A DNA stretch of 64,000 nt. Origin: Alphaproteobacteria bacterium. GTDB taxonomy: Bacteria; Pseudomonadota; Alphaproteobacteria; RF32; CAG-239. A program made the translations under genes and the position numbers. The notes under the pieces are model-generated. The model did no database searches. It was not told where the DNA came from and worked only from the letters and a program-made list of their open reading frames with translations. Position 1 is the stretch's first letter. Each line of letters begins with the position of its first letter. The stretch spans positions 1 through 64,000 of the forward strand of contig JAFUTN010000024.1 in assembly GCA_017484225.1 (NCBI GenBank), written 5' to 3'. Of the stretch, positions 28,083-36,959 are shown one piece after another.

Positions 28083-30512
28083 TCAGGCAAAATTTAAATA
28101 TTTTGTAACAAACCCGTCTTCCCCATATTCACGGATTAGTTGTTCCACCAACAAAACATTTTTACGACCGGAGTTATAAATACGCAAATACTTACCCAAT
28201 CCGCCTAAATTAACATCCAATATAACCGATTCTTGTGTCATCGGACGAGAAAGCAAAATTGCATAAGGAAAATCACGATAACTCTTACCGAAAATAAAGT
28301 CCATTTCACTTTGCGTCAAATTCCAGTTTTCGTATTCTTCCGGCTGTGCCTGCGGATTTCTGAAAAAGATTACGGTTTGACATTGTCCGCGCACAACTTC
28401 TCCCACACCAAGTTTGTCCACAATATTCGGTTGTTGGAAAGCACACAAATATGCCTGACGTTTTTTACGTCCTTCTTGCAAACCCATAATAAATGAATCC
28501 CTAAACATCGGATGCTTAAGCATTGGCGCCGTTTCATCAATCATAATTAAGGAAGGAACGCCGGTTTCGCCGGTTTCGGTTTGAATACGGTGCATAATAT
28601 AGCTGATAACGGCAGGAGCCAATGTTTCATCTTCAAAAATATGCGTAAAGTCAAATGCCATAAACCTACGGCTTTTCAAATCCAAACTATCCGTCTCACC
28701 GTTAAAAATAGCTCCGTATTGTTCAGGATTTACCCAACGATATAATTCGCGGCGCATATTTCCGGTAGGTGAAAAACAACTCTTGTAGAGGTTCTTCAAT
28801 AATCTCTCTTCAGGACGCAAATAGTCAAAAGCCGTTGTCACCGCACGTGATACCTCACGGTCGGCCAAAGCATCATCCGTCATGGTAATAGCTTTCATCC
28901 AACGTTGCAAAAATGCCCTGTTTGCCGGAGTATTATTACAATCAAACGGATTAAGCGCCACATTTTTCTCATCACCGTCAAAACCGACATACGCCCCCTT
29001 AATGGCTCGTGTAAAAATTTCGGCACCCAAATATCTGTCAAAGAAAAATACTCTCAAATCACCATGGCGCATTGCTTGTCCGGCCAAAAACGTAAGCAAT
29101 GTTGTTTTACCTTGTCCGGTAGGTCCGATAATACAACAGTGAGCCACCGCCGATTCTTCAGATGATACATGAAACTGAAAACGATAAGCCGAACCCGACA
29201 TTGTGCGAAAAACCGTGATAGCTCCTTGTCCCCAGTCGCTTTTTCCAAAACCTTCGGCCGGTTTATCTAAAGTAATACCCATGGCAATAACACGCGACAA
29301 ATAACGATATGTTCTCGGATACGTGTCATAGGTCGGAAATTGCGTAAAGAACACAGCCTGTGCCACCCATCCTTCACGAACCGGTGTCACACCGAACGCA
29401 CGGCAAATACGCTGAACTTCAGATTCGGCAAAATTAATTTCTTCCATGTCCGCGCCTTTTAATACTATCGTCATGGAATATTCACAAAGCGATTGATAAT
29501 TGTTATCGCTGTCATCAATAGAGGCCAATGCCTCGGCATATTGTTCCGCAACGTTGCCGGAAAAGCTGGTAACCATTGCCATTCTTTGTTGCTGAACAAG
29601 CATTAATCTGGCTTCGGAACGAAACAACGGACGAATATTGTGCAAAATAACCAACTCACAATCAATGGCATTAAGAGAGTATATCATACTTTCGTCCATA
29701 GCCTCACCGCTGATACGTATTCCCATTGCAACTTCATACAATTCTTTTTCACCGGAAAAAAATTTAATTATACCGTTTTCGCCGGTAAAATGAATATGAT
29801 CCGATGTCAGCATTTCGCATAATCTGGCACCGTCCGTGTCCCGAACTTTAGGTTCCGGCTTCGTTATCGGGCTGCATAAGCGGGCAAACAAATAAAAAGG
29901 ACTATCCTTCGGGTCGCTTTCCGGTGTTTCATACATCGGACGAACTCCGTATTCACCCAAAGTGGAAATCAAACTTTGTGACGCATAATTCAAATCTTTT
30001 AGGGCATCTTTTCGGTCTATCACGGAAAGAACAACATAGTGTTTGTTACTGTAAACCCTGTTCATATTTTGAAACCAGATATCGGAAATCGTTTCCAACA
30101 GCGGATTATTAAAATCTCTTTTTTCCGCTTCCAACGAAACACGTTCTCTGGTGGTTATGACTCGGCAGATAATCTGCATGTTTGCCATATCGTCAATCCA
30201 CGATTTTCGGGCCTCAACCATAGAAAAAACCTTTTCATTGGTTGCCGAAGATAAATCAACACCATCCAGTTTGAAAACACGGGCATAAGCATTATTACGG
30301 CACTGAATTGTCACACCGTCGGAAAGCAATTTGGCAAACGGTAAAAAGTCGGAAACTCTGGATTCCCGCGGTTGCGGTAAAACGACATTACTGAATCTGG
30401 TTGAAAGCAAAACCGCAAATGATGCTGCCGCTACAATACCGATAAGAGCCACAACAACTTCTATATTGCTGAGGCCTCTGACAAATATACTAAAAAAATC
30501 CGACTCACTCAT
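28083..30512 (-). CDS. virB4: VirB4-family T4SS ATPase
   Basis: VirB4 is the universal, membrane-associated ATPase of type IV secretion, energising pilus biogenesis and transfer. The protein has 809 residues, as expected. An N-terminal hydrophobic segment (VVVALIGIVAAASFAVLL) may anchor it. The Walker A motif GPTGQGKT is at residues 463-470, Walker B PSLIMIDET at about 653-661, and the C-terminal lobe has the family-typical RKKRQAYLCAFQQP. Its ATG overlaps the stop of virB3 as ATGA, so translation is coupled. This is the strongest evidence that the operon encodes a T4SS. Confidence 0.96.
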   Translation of the reverse strand: MSESDFFSIFVRGLSNIEVVVALIGIVAAASFAVLLSTRFSNVVLPQPRESRVSDFLPFAKLLSDGVTIQCRNNAYARVFKLDGVDLSSATNEKVFSMVEARKSWIDDMANMQIICRVITTRERVSLEAEKRDFNNPLLETISDIWFQNMNRVYSNKHYVVLSVIDRKDALKDLNYASQSLISTLGEYGVRPMYETPESDPKDSPFYLFARLCSPITKPEPKVRDTDGARLCEMLTSDHIHFTGENGIIKFFSGEKELYEVAMGIRISGEAMDESMIYSLNAIDCELVILHNIRPLFRSEARLMLVQQQRMAMVTSFSGNVAEQYAEALASIDDSDNNYQSLCEYSMTIVLKGADMEEINFAESEVQRICRAFGVTPVREGWVAQAVFFTQFPTYDTYPRTYRYLSRVIAMGITLDKPAEGFGKSDWGQGAITVFRTMSGSAYRFQFHVSSEESAVAHCCIIGPTGQGKTTLLTFLAGQAMRHGDLRVFFFDRYLGAEIFTRAIKGAYVGFDGDEKNVALNPFDCNNTPANRAFLQRWMKAITMTDDALADREVSRAVTTAFDYLRPEERLLKNLYKSCFSPTGNMRRELYRWVNPEQYGAIFNGETDSLDLKSRRFMAFDFTHIFEDETLAPAVISYIMHRIQTETGETGVPSLIMIDETAPMLKHPMFRDSFIMGLQEGRKKRQAYLCAFQQPNIVDKLGVGEVVRGQCQTVIFFRNPQAQPEEYENWNLTQSEMDFIFGKSYRDFPYAILLSRPMTQESVILDVNLGGLGKYLRIYNSGRKNVLLVEQLIREYGEDGFVTKYLNFA

Positions 30513-30799
30513 GGTGCAAACTTATTCCCCTTTTCAGCATAAAGATTTGTTGTTTTCATATAGGTTCGTCCGTATGCCTGCAACATTGTAGATAAGTGCG
30601 GTTCTTTTTGTCCGGCAAAAATCAAAAAGCCGTGAACGCCTAAAATACTTGCAATAAAACCGAGAGGGTTCATTTCGGCCAACCCGATACCCATAAACAA
30701 CGCCGGAAACTGAACGCCTAAATTTATGATTGCCGGAACAAACGGTGCAAGCAAAAACTTAGGAGGCTGAGCAACTGCTTTGAGTATATATTCGCGCAT
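30509..30799 (-). CDS. virB3: VirB3-like inner-membrane protein
   Basis: This 96-residue protein has two hydrophobic segments (residues of about 18-40 and 44-62) and the VirB3 layout: a short basic N terminus, an early proline pair (AQPPKFLLAPFVPAI) and a C-terminal YGRT stretch. VirB3 works with VirB4 at the inner membrane. Its start overlaps the previous stop (TAATG) and its stop overlaps the virB4 start, so the three neighbouring genes are translationally coupled. Small size limits certainty, but position next to virB4 is characteristic. Confidence 0.85.
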   Translation of the reverse strand: MREYILKAVAQPPKFLLAPFVPAIINLGVQFPALFMGIGLAEMNPLGFIASILGVHGFLIFAGQKEPHLSTMLQAYGRTYMKTTNLYAEKGNKFAP

Positions 30800-31245
30800 T
30801 ATCCTCTCCTCAAACTTTTTTTCAATGTCTTGACAACAGATGTGTCCCTTTTAGGCAATTCTATAACCATATTGGTTAATTGAACGTAAAAATTACCGTC
30901 TTTTCTTTGCACCAGTTTATTTTTATCGGATAAAGTTTTTTTTGTGTCCGCCAATGTTTTTTTCATAAACGCATACCGCTTACCTTCTTCCGTATCGGTA
31001 ACAACCGCATGCTCCAGCTCCACCATACCCATGGTGTTTGCCAAATTAGGATTGCGCACTAACGCATTATTAATTGATTTAAGTTTTTTTACTTGCATAT
31101 CTGTTTTACTGTGCAGCTGATAAAATGATGATGTCTGTTCAATAGACGTAGCCTTGGCATCACCCTCTTCCGCAACCTCCAGATAGGCATGGGCGGAAAT
31201 CAAAGGAAAGAACATCAGTAAAAAAGTTGCGTATAATAATTTCAT
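30799..31245 (-). CDS. Small secreted protein between the pilins and VirB3
   Basis: This 148-residue protein has a signal peptide (LLYATFLLMFFPLISAHA, cleavage before YLEVAEE). The mature protein is hydrophilic and basic, probably helical then beta (KSINNALVRNPNLANTMGMV, GNFYVQLTNMVIELPKRD). The ATG at 31245 is preferred because AAAAGGAT lies at good distance; an ATG 6 nt upstream is the alternative. Its stop overlaps the virB3 start. No family is recognised. Location suggests a periplasmic accessory to pilin assembly. Confidence 0.65.
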   Translation of the reverse strand: MKLLYATFLLMFFPLISAHAYLEVAEEGDAKATSIEQTSSFYQLHSKTDMQVKKLKSINNALVRNPNLANTMGMVELEHAVVTDTEEGKRYAFMKKTLADTKKTLSDKNKLVQRKDGNFYVQLTNMVIELPKRDTSVVKTLKKSLRRG

Positions 31246-31269
31246 GTGCATATCCTTTTTGTTAAATTG

Positions 31270-31665
31270 TCACCTTTTTGTTTTAACCATATCCCCGCCG
31301 GGAACCTCGGCGGATGCACCGGCATTATACGCTCCGGATTCCTCAACTAATGTATTGTTTATATTAGATCCGGATTGCGTCCATGTAATAATCGCCGTAA
31401 TCAGTGTCAGAAAAAACGTGCTCATCATAATGTATGCCAACGTTTTCCACGAAATTTTATTAAACATTGCCGCCACGGCAAAACCGATTAAGCCCAATCC
31501 GGCAATAATATATCCGGCATTTTTCAGTCCGCCGGCAACATTATCGGCTTTGTCGGCAATAGAAGAAAAAATAGATGCACCCTCTGCGGCATACACATTT
31601 GATGCTGTCAAAACAATCGCCACCAAAGTCAAGAAAAATATTTGCCGTATCTTAGTAAAGTTCAT
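31270..31665 (-). CDS. VirB2-like pilin, paralogue 3
   Basis: This 131-residue protein is read from the ATG at 31665, which follows GGAGG by 5 nt. A long signal peptide (IRQIFFLTLVAIVLTASNVYA) is followed by a small mature protein with two hydrophobic helices (AGYIIAGLGLIGFAVAAMF and TLAYIMMSTFFLTLITAII) separated by a short basic loop (NKISWKT). That is the VirB2/TrbC pilin layout. It is the third of three consecutive genes with this design. The C-terminal tail (EVPGGDMVKTKR) is longer than in classical VirB2. Confidence 0.75.
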   Translation of the reverse strand: MNFTKIRQIFFLTLVAIVLTASNVYAAEGASIFSSIADKADNVAGGLKNAGYIIAGLGLIGFAVAAMFNKISWKTLAYIMMSTFFLTLITAIITWTQSGSNINNTLVEESGAYNAGASAEVPGGDMVKTKR

Positions 31666-31685
31666 TTTTACCTCCATTCAAAACC

Positions 31686-32027
31686 TCATAATGTTCCCCA
31701 AAATCTTTCGTCAGCAAACATATCGGCTCCCTGCTCCGGCTTTTGTGCAGCGAAGGCAATAATGAAAACACCGATTAAAATAGCTGCCAGCCATTTCCAG
31801 TTAAAGTTACCGAACATACCGGCAATGCAAACACAGGCAACACCTATTCCCGCAGCCTTAAAAATAATTGCTGACAAACCGGTAAAAATTGTTTTGCCTG
31901 CTTCATTCAACGACTCAAACACCGCATAAGAATCTGATGTGTATAAAAATGAGAAAAGAAGCAAACACAGTGTGTATTTATTTGCCTTTAAAAAACTCCA
32001 AATTCTGTTTCTTATTTTTATAAACAT
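31686..32027 (-). CDS. VirB2-like pilin, paralogue 2
   Basis: This 113-residue protein has a basic N terminus, a signal-type hydrophobic stretch (YTLCLLLFSFLYTSDSYA) and two further hydrophobic helices (IIFKAAGIGVACVCIAGMF, WLAAILIGVFIIAFAA) with the loop GNFNWKW between them. The loop is similar to FGKVKWPW and FNKISWKT in its neighbours, which supports common ancestry. It follows a GGGAGAAATAAG leader. It is probably a pilus subunit or a minor pilin variant. Confidence 0.75.
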   Translation of the reverse strand: MFIKIRNRIWSFLKANKYTLCLLLFSFLYTSDSYAVFESLNEAGKTIFTGLSAIIFKAAGIGVACVCIAGMFGNFNWKWLAAILIGVFIIAFAAQKPEQGADMFADERFWGTL

Positions 32028-32057
32028 CTTATTTCTCCCTGTCAGATTGAAGAAAAA

Positions 32058-32087
32058 GAGAGGGGAAACCGAGTTCCCCTCGTCTCT
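32058..32087 (-). terminator. Hairpin between the first and second pilin genes, probable attenuator
   Basis: Read on the minus strand, an AGGGGAA/TTCCCCT stem with a short loop is followed by TCTCTTTTTCTT. It lies directly after the stop of the first pilin gene (32097) and before the second (32027). As an imperfect intrinsic terminator or 3' stabilising hairpin it would raise the amount of the first pilin relative to the rest of the operon. Confidence 0.55.
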
Positions 32088-32096
32088 GCTTTATAA

Positions 32097-32462
32097 TTAC
32101 ATAGCATAATCCAAACCGGTACCTTGTTCATTACCCAAAGTATCACTGAACTTACCACCGGTAGCAGCATCATTGTTAGCAGCGTAGTTAACAATGGCAC
32201 CGGCTGCGGCAACAACTGCCAAGCCGAAAGCCAAAGCTGCAAACCACGGCCATTTTACTTTTCCGAAAATTGCTTGGAAAGCCAAAGCAATCAAACCGAA
32301 ACCGCCGATTACGAATACAACCATTTTGGCGTTTTTGAACAATTCAACCAACTTATCGCGCGCTGTTCCAAACACTGAAGCATAAGCACCATCCATCATA
32401 ACAACCGTAAACAACAAGGTCATTGTGATAATGCTTAAAATATTATTTTTAATAAATTTCAT
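32097..32462 (-). CDS. VirB2-like major pilin, paralogue 1
   Basis: This 121-residue protein is read from the ATG at 32462 (AGGAG site upstream); a longer in-frame version would lack a binding site. Signal peptide (ILSIITMTLLFTVVMMDGAYA), then a short amphipathic stretch, two hydrophobic helices (MVVFVIGGFGLIALAFQAIF, WFAALAFGLAVVAAAGAIV) joined by GKVKWPW, and a small polar tail. This is the VirB2 design, where the mature pilin packs in the pilus with both helices. It is first in the operon, behind a promoter with near-consensus spacing, and is followed by a terminator-like hairpin, so it is probably the most highly expressed subunit. Confidence 0.78.
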   Translation of the reverse strand: MKFIKNNILSIITMTLLFTVVMMDGAYASVFGTARDKLVELFKNAKMVVFVIGGFGLIALAFQAIFGKVKWPWFAALAFGLAVVAAAGAIVNYAANNDAATGGKFSDTLGNEQGTGLDYAM

Positions 32463-32808
32463 TGTTTTTCTCCTAAGAAAATTTTCTTTTACACTTATAT
32501 AATAGCTCATTTTTTGCAAAACTTCCAGATTTTTTAACTTTGCATAACACATTGTTTATAAAGTAAAAAATGCTGTGTAACAAAAATTTCACATTTATAA
32601 AATGCCTTACACTGCCCGTTTTACTCCCTAAAAGTAAATATTTTGATAATTTTTTGGTTCGGATTCAGAAACGAAAAAACTGCAAAAACTTTAGTTATTC
32701 TATTAACTCTATTTTAACACACTTGGTTGTATGCTTGCCTTCAAAGAGGTGTATTGTGCGCGCCGCAAACGGCGTGTGCGAAAGACTTTATAACAGATAG
32801 GGGATTTA
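32463..32808. promoter_or_regulatory. Divergent intergenic region between the T4SS and pilus operons
   Basis: This 346-bp AT-rich stretch separates the first genes of the two divergent operons and has no credible gene. It contains a promoter for the T4SS side (32555-32583). Toward the pilus side it has a GCCG-CAAA-CGGC hairpin near 32764-32775 and a TATAAC hexamer at 32789-32794 just before the start at 32809. The arrangement would allow joint control; no operator could be identified with confidence. Confidence 0.6.
32555..32583 (-). promoter_or_regulatory. Probable promoter of the T4SS operon
   Basis: On the minus strand TTGTTA (32583-32578) and TATAAA (32560-32555) are separated by 17 nt, predicting a transcript start near 32547 and an untranslated leader of about 85 nt before the first pilin gene. 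Confidence 0.55.
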
Positions 32809-34440
32809 ATGCCGAAATTTGGATTAAAATGTTTTATAGGCAGTTTTGCGGTTTCTTTAGTTGCCGTTTTTGCGGCTACTAAGGGATATTTCATGCTGTC
32901 CGGTGAAGATTCGGCATCATCTGAAAATGAATATTCCCTTGCCGAGCAAAGTTTCACGCCGCAAACCATTGAATTGTATTCGCAGTCAGAAGAAGATCCG
33001 ATTTTGCAAAAATATGCGGCTTTGAGCAACAAAAATACCGTCAATGAAACAAAAGTTACCGAAGACACTGCTGTTTCGGCGGAAAAAAATTCTCTCACGA
33101 CCGAGCAACCTGAACCGGTTCAAGATCCGCTTTATGACAACATTGATGACACATTGTCCGTAGATGTTTCGGAAAAGCCGGCAGATTCAGAGACAATTTT
33201 GTATCAGCCGGAAGAAGATGATGACGATAACGACAATTTGGAAGATACGCAAAAAACAAGCGAAGAAACGGTAATTGCGGAAAATACCGATATTCCGGAG
33301 GTTCCGGCGGAAGAAATTGCCGAAAACGACGAGGACACAGACGAAGAATTGCAGATAGCTGATGCCTCGCTGGCGCCGAAATTCATGATTCCGCTTGAAC
33401 ACGACTTCAGCAATGCCCGAGTTCAAGCTTCCGTATCATCTGCTGCCGGCGAAAATCAAGTAGCAATGGCTTCGCAGAATATTAAGATAGATAATCTCGG
33501 CACAACAAATACTGCTGCCGTCACTTCGGAAACACCTTCTTTGGAAAGTGCTTGGGATGTGGCAGAAGTTTCCAATCGTCATTTAAATAAGAACAGCTTT
33601 AATGAGTTTAACGAAGAACACAAACAAGAAACTTTGGCTCTGGATAAAGAAGCAAACAGCGAAGCTAAATCGGAAAACGAAACTAAAGTCGCTTATAAAA
33701 TGGTTAAAAATATTTTGATTCCGATTCCCGATGAAATTGCCAATGATGAAAATTTGACTCCGCAACTTTCTTATTCGGAAGAAAACAAAAAATTAGATGC
33801 CAAACTTAAGCGCAAAAATGCAGGAAATACATTGGACAACGTCAGAAAAAACACCGAAAAAGCCGTTGCCGAACAAGCACCTAAAAAAACAGCGGAAGAA
33901 AATAAAACCTTAACTGAAAGCATTGTCGCCTATTTTTCCTCTGACAATAAAGATGAAAAGAATAAAAAAGAGGCTGAACAGGCAAAAAGCAACAATGTTA
34001 ATGATGAAAACAAATCTTCCGTATTCAAAAAGCTTTTGGGAAAAGACGAAGCCAAAGGAAAAAGCAAAAATGATGACGTGGATATTATTCCGACCGAATT
34101 GAAATTGTCTTTTCAACCTAATCGTGCAGAAATTTCCGGACAAACTCTTGAATGGCTGCATGCCTTTTCCGAAAACGCCTTAAGCGACGAGGAAGTAAAA
34201 ATAGAAATTCGTATAGACGGTTCTAATTCTTATGAACTGCAACAAAAGAGATTGAACCTTTTATACACAATTTTTGCGAATAATGGTGTTGATTATAACA
34301 AAATTAACATAATTTTTACCGCTAGGGAGCCAAACTCCTTTATTATTAGGAATGTAAAATATTTGCCGGACGGCACGGAAAAAATTGAAGTACCGGCGGT
34401 TGCCGACGAACAACCGAAAGGTGATAATCCGTGGTTCTGA
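32809..34440 (+). CDS. Membrane-anchored acidic protein with OmpA-like C-terminal domain
   Basis: This 543-residue protein has an N-terminal hydrophobic segment (FIGSFAVSLVAVFAATKGYF) that may be a signal anchor, then some 380 residues of acidic, low-complexity, presumably disordered sequence (EEDDDDNDNLED, EVPAEEIAENDEDTDEEL). The C-terminal 110 residues have the beta-alpha pattern of OmpA-like peptidoglycan-binding domains (ELKLSFQPNRAEISGQTLEW, ELQQKRLNLLYTIFANNGVD), though key OmpA residues are weakly kept. It ends in DNPWF. As first gene of the pilus operon, it probably ties the pilus secretin complex to the cell wall; this is inference. Confidence 0.65.
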   Translation: MPKFGLKCFIGSFAVSLVAVFAATKGYFMLSGEDSASSENEYSLAEQSFTPQTIELYSQSEEDPILQKYAALSNKNTVNETKVTEDTAVSAEKNSLTTEQPEPVQDPLYDNIDDTLSVDVSEKPADSETILYQPEEDDDDNDNLEDTQKTSEETVIAENTDIPEVPAEEIAENDEDTDEELQIADASLAPKFMIPLEHDFSNARVQASVSSAAGENQVAMASQNIKIDNLGTTNTAAVTSETPSLESAWDVAEVSNRHLNKNSFNEFNEEHKQETLALDKEANSEAKSENETKVAYKMVKNILIPIPDEIANDENLTPQLSYSEENKKLDAKLKRKNAGNTLDNVRKNTEKAVAEQAPKKTAEENKTLTESIVAYFSSDNKDEKNKKEAEQAKSNNVNDENKSSVFKKLLGKDEAKGKSKNDDVDIIPTELKLSFQPNRAEISGQTLEWLHAFSENALSDEEVKIEIRIDGSNSYELQQKRLNLLYTIFANNGVDYNKINIIFTAREPNSFIIRNVKYLPDGTEKIEVPAVADEQPKGDNPWF

Positions 34441-34479
34441 GGGCAAATAAAAATTCAACATGTATTATAGGAAAATACG

Positions 34480-35316
34480 ATGAGAGAAAACTTTGATATA
34501 GAAAAAACAAAAAACAACCTTGGCGTAATGGGTATGTTGTTTTGCGCGCTCAGCGTTTCGGCCTGCATCAGCAATGTAAGTATCGCTGATGAAGAGTGTG
34601 TAAACGGTATATGCACCAGCGATCAGGAATATACGGCTGTCTGCACAGAAACTCCTGACGGATACAGCGTATGCAGCGAACCCGGACCGAGAGAGGTTAA
34701 TTACACCAGAACACAAGCTGATTTTCGCACTTACGGTGAAAGAACACCGCGAGATTACAGAATCACGCAATCAGGTGCCGGCAACAATATTTCTGCAGTT
34801 GTTCGTCCGAGCATAGATGACGAGGTTGTGGATTATGAAAGCAAAGTTGCCTCTGCTCAAGTTCAATCTCCTGCAGCACAAGGGCAAGCCGCAACTCAGC
34901 TTCCGAACGGACAACCGGTTGCCCAAACTCCGGCACAAATGGCTGCAGAGAGCTTAAATCCGAATCAAAATCCGGTTCCGCAAGAATATAAGGCGGCAAA
35001 CAACGTAAACACAAATAATTCCACACCATCTTCGGAAGAAAGCGACAAAAATAAAGATTGGCTTGCCGAAGAAGGACAAAGCTTAAAAGATTTGTTGTCG
35101 GCATGGAGCGAAGAAGCCGGTTGGAGATTGATTTGGAAAACAAATCGTAATTACACTTTAAATGCCGGAGCAATGTTCAGAGGAAACTTTGCTGATGTTG
35201 CTTCAGCACTTGTAAGAGCATTCGCCAGAGCCCGCCCTGCTCCGATTGCAACATTTTATAAAGGAAACCGCGTTTTGGTAGTTGAAACAATGGAGGACGA
35301 AAATGCGTATGACTAA
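34480..35316 (+). CDS. TcpQ-domain protein of the type IVb pilus (PilL-like)
   Basis: This 278-residue protein has an N-terminal export signal ending in a lipobox-like SVSAC near residue 30, then a Gln/Pro/Asn-rich linker. The C-terminal domain of about 75 residues (WLAEEGQSLKDLLSAWSEEA, GWRLIWKTNRNYTLNAGAM) matches the TcpQ/PilL C-terminal pattern found in toxin-coregulated and IncI thin pili, where the protein stabilises the secretin. It begins 40 nt after the previous gene behind AGGAAAATACG and overlaps the PilN start by 14 nt. Confidence 0.8.
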   Translation: MRENFDIEKTKNNLGVMGMLFCALSVSACISNVSIADEECVNGICTSDQEYTAVCTETPDGYSVCSEPGPREVNYTRTQADFRTYGERTPRDYRITQSGAGNNISAVVRPSIDDEVVDYESKVASAQVQSPAAQGQAATQLPNGQPVAQTPAQMAAESLNPNQNPVPQEYKAANNVNTNNSTPSSEESDKNKDWLAEEGQSLKDLLSAWSEEAGWRLIWKTNRNYTLNAGAMFRGNFADVASALVRAFARARPAPIATFYKGNRVLVVETMEDENAYD

Positions 35317-36940
35317 TTGGTTAAAACTCAGTATTATAGGACTAATCGGCGTTTTGGTCGCATGTTCCGTTTCTCCGGAAATGGATGCGGAAATGGCGCA
35401 AGAAACAAAAAATGCTTTGGATTTAAAGAAAAAAGCATCCCTTCCGGGAGAGCCTATACCTGATGATGTGGTAAGAGTTAAAAATGATATTTGGCTCGGC
35501 GACACAAGTAAAATTGAATTTGAAGGAGAGGCTGTTCCTGCGTATTTGGAAAAAAGTGACGGTATTACTTTAATCAGCAATCGCCCGATTACTCTTTATG
35601 AAATCGGCAGCATGATAAGCAAAATCACATCTCTTGCCGTAAGATACGCACCGGAATTGGAAGAAACAGCAATTTCCAATGCCGACGGAAACCCTCCGGA
35701 AATGAAGGATATCGGTGCGCAATGGACCGATTCTACCAAGATGATTGTAAACTACAAAGGTCCGTTAAGCGGATTATTGGACGAAGTTTCCAACCGTTTC
35801 GGAATTTGGTGGAAATATGAGCATAATGAATTGTATTTTTACAAATACATCACCAAAACATTTATTTTGTATTCATTACCGACAAATCCTACTTTGAGTG
35901 TATCGGTTGGCGGTTCCGGCGGACAAGCCAGCATTTCGCAAAGCAGTTCCGTTGACGGTTTGGATATGTGGAGCAACATAGAAAGCACCATTAACTCTAT
36001 GGTAACATCCGATTCTAATCTTGTTATTGATAAAGGAAACGGAACAATTACTTTAACCTCAACCCCTACGGATATTCGCCGCGTTGCCAAATTCATTAAT
36101 GAACAAAACCAACGCTTGTCTAAACAAATAGCCATCAGTGTTAAGGTTATTCAAGTAAACATTAACAATTCCGACCAATACGGATTGGATTTGGCTGCCG
36201 TATTTAAGGCGAGAGGTTCTTTGAGTGACATCAGTGCTTCCACATCTGCAGCCGTTGAAAGCCCTATCAGCAGCTTAACCATGGGTATCAGTGCAAAACG
36301 TTGGAGTGTAGATGCGGCAATGAGTGCTTTGTCTCAAGAAGGACAAACTCACTTGGTAACCAGCGGAACCGTGACAACTATGAATAACAAACCGGCACCT
36401 ATTCAAGTGGTTAAGACACAAAATTACGTTTCACAAATTACCAAAACAAACAGTGGTGACAGTGACTCTTATGATATTTCCGTTGATACGGAAGAGATTG
36501 AAACCGGTTTTACCATGAGTGTATTGCCGAGAATTTTGGATCATGGTCGTATCATAATGTTCTTTAACCTGACATTGTCAGATTTGCTCTCGCTTGATTC
36601 GGTTAACGTAAGCGGTTCAAAGAAGAAGAGTTCATCAGACAAGAAAGAAGACAGTGATGACGATGATGAAGGCGACGAAGGTGATAGTGAGTTCATTCAA
36701 AATCCGGTTGTGGAAAAACGCGGTTTCACGCAAGAAGTTGCTATGAAATCGGGTGAAACGTTAATTCTTGCCGGTTATGAAAGAGTTGAAAACACTATAG
36801 ATAAAAAAGGTGTGGGAACACCGCAAAACAACTTGCTCGGCGGTTCATCTGTTGCCGGAAAAGACAGAACTGTTCTGGTTATTATGCTGACGCCTGTTGT
36901 TTTGGAATCGCCGTTATCACCGGAATCAAGAATGAACTAA
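35303..36940 (+). CDS. pilN: PilN-family type IVb pilus secretin lipoprotein
   Basis: This 545-residue protein is read from the ATG at 35303 (GGAGG 6 nt upstream). It has a lipoprotein signal with lipobox LVAC (Cys21). N-terminal secretin domains follow (RPITLYEIGSMISKITSLA, LSGLLDEVSNRFGIWWKYE), then an N1-type ring domain (NGTITLTSTPTDIRRVAKF) and the C-terminal beta-barrel secretin domain with the typical VVEKRGFTQEVAMKSGETL and AGYERVENTIDKKG. A Ser/Asp/Glu-rich insertion lies near residues 440-470. It forms the outer-membrane gate for the pilus. R64 PilN and BfpB are the closest known designs. Confidence 0.9.
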   Translation: MRMTNWLKLSIIGLIGVLVACSVSPEMDAEMAQETKNALDLKKKASLPGEPIPDDVVRVKNDIWLGDTSKIEFEGEAVPAYLEKSDGITLISNRPITLYEIGSMISKITSLAVRYAPELEETAISNADGNPPEMKDIGAQWTDSTKMIVNYKGPLSGLLDEVSNRFGIWWKYEHNELYFYKYITKTFILYSLPTNPTLSVSVGGSGGQASISQSSSVDGLDMWSNIESTINSMVTSDSNLVIDKGNGTITLTSTPTDIRRVAKFINEQNQRLSKQIAISVKVIQVNINNSDQYGLDLAAVFKARGSLSDISASTSAAVESPISSLTMGISAKRWSVDAAMSALSQEGQTHLVTSGTVTTMNNKPAPIQVVKTQNYVSQITKTNSGDSDSYDISVDTEEIETGFTMSVLPRILDHGRIIMFFNLTLSDLLSLDSVNVSGSKKKSSSDKKEDSDDDDEGDEGDSEFIQNPVVEKRGFTQEVAMKSGETLILAGYERVENTIDKKGVGTPQNNLLGGSSVAGKDRTVLVIMLTPVVLESPLSPESRMN

Positions 36941-36959
36941 GTCTATTGGGAGAAAAGAA

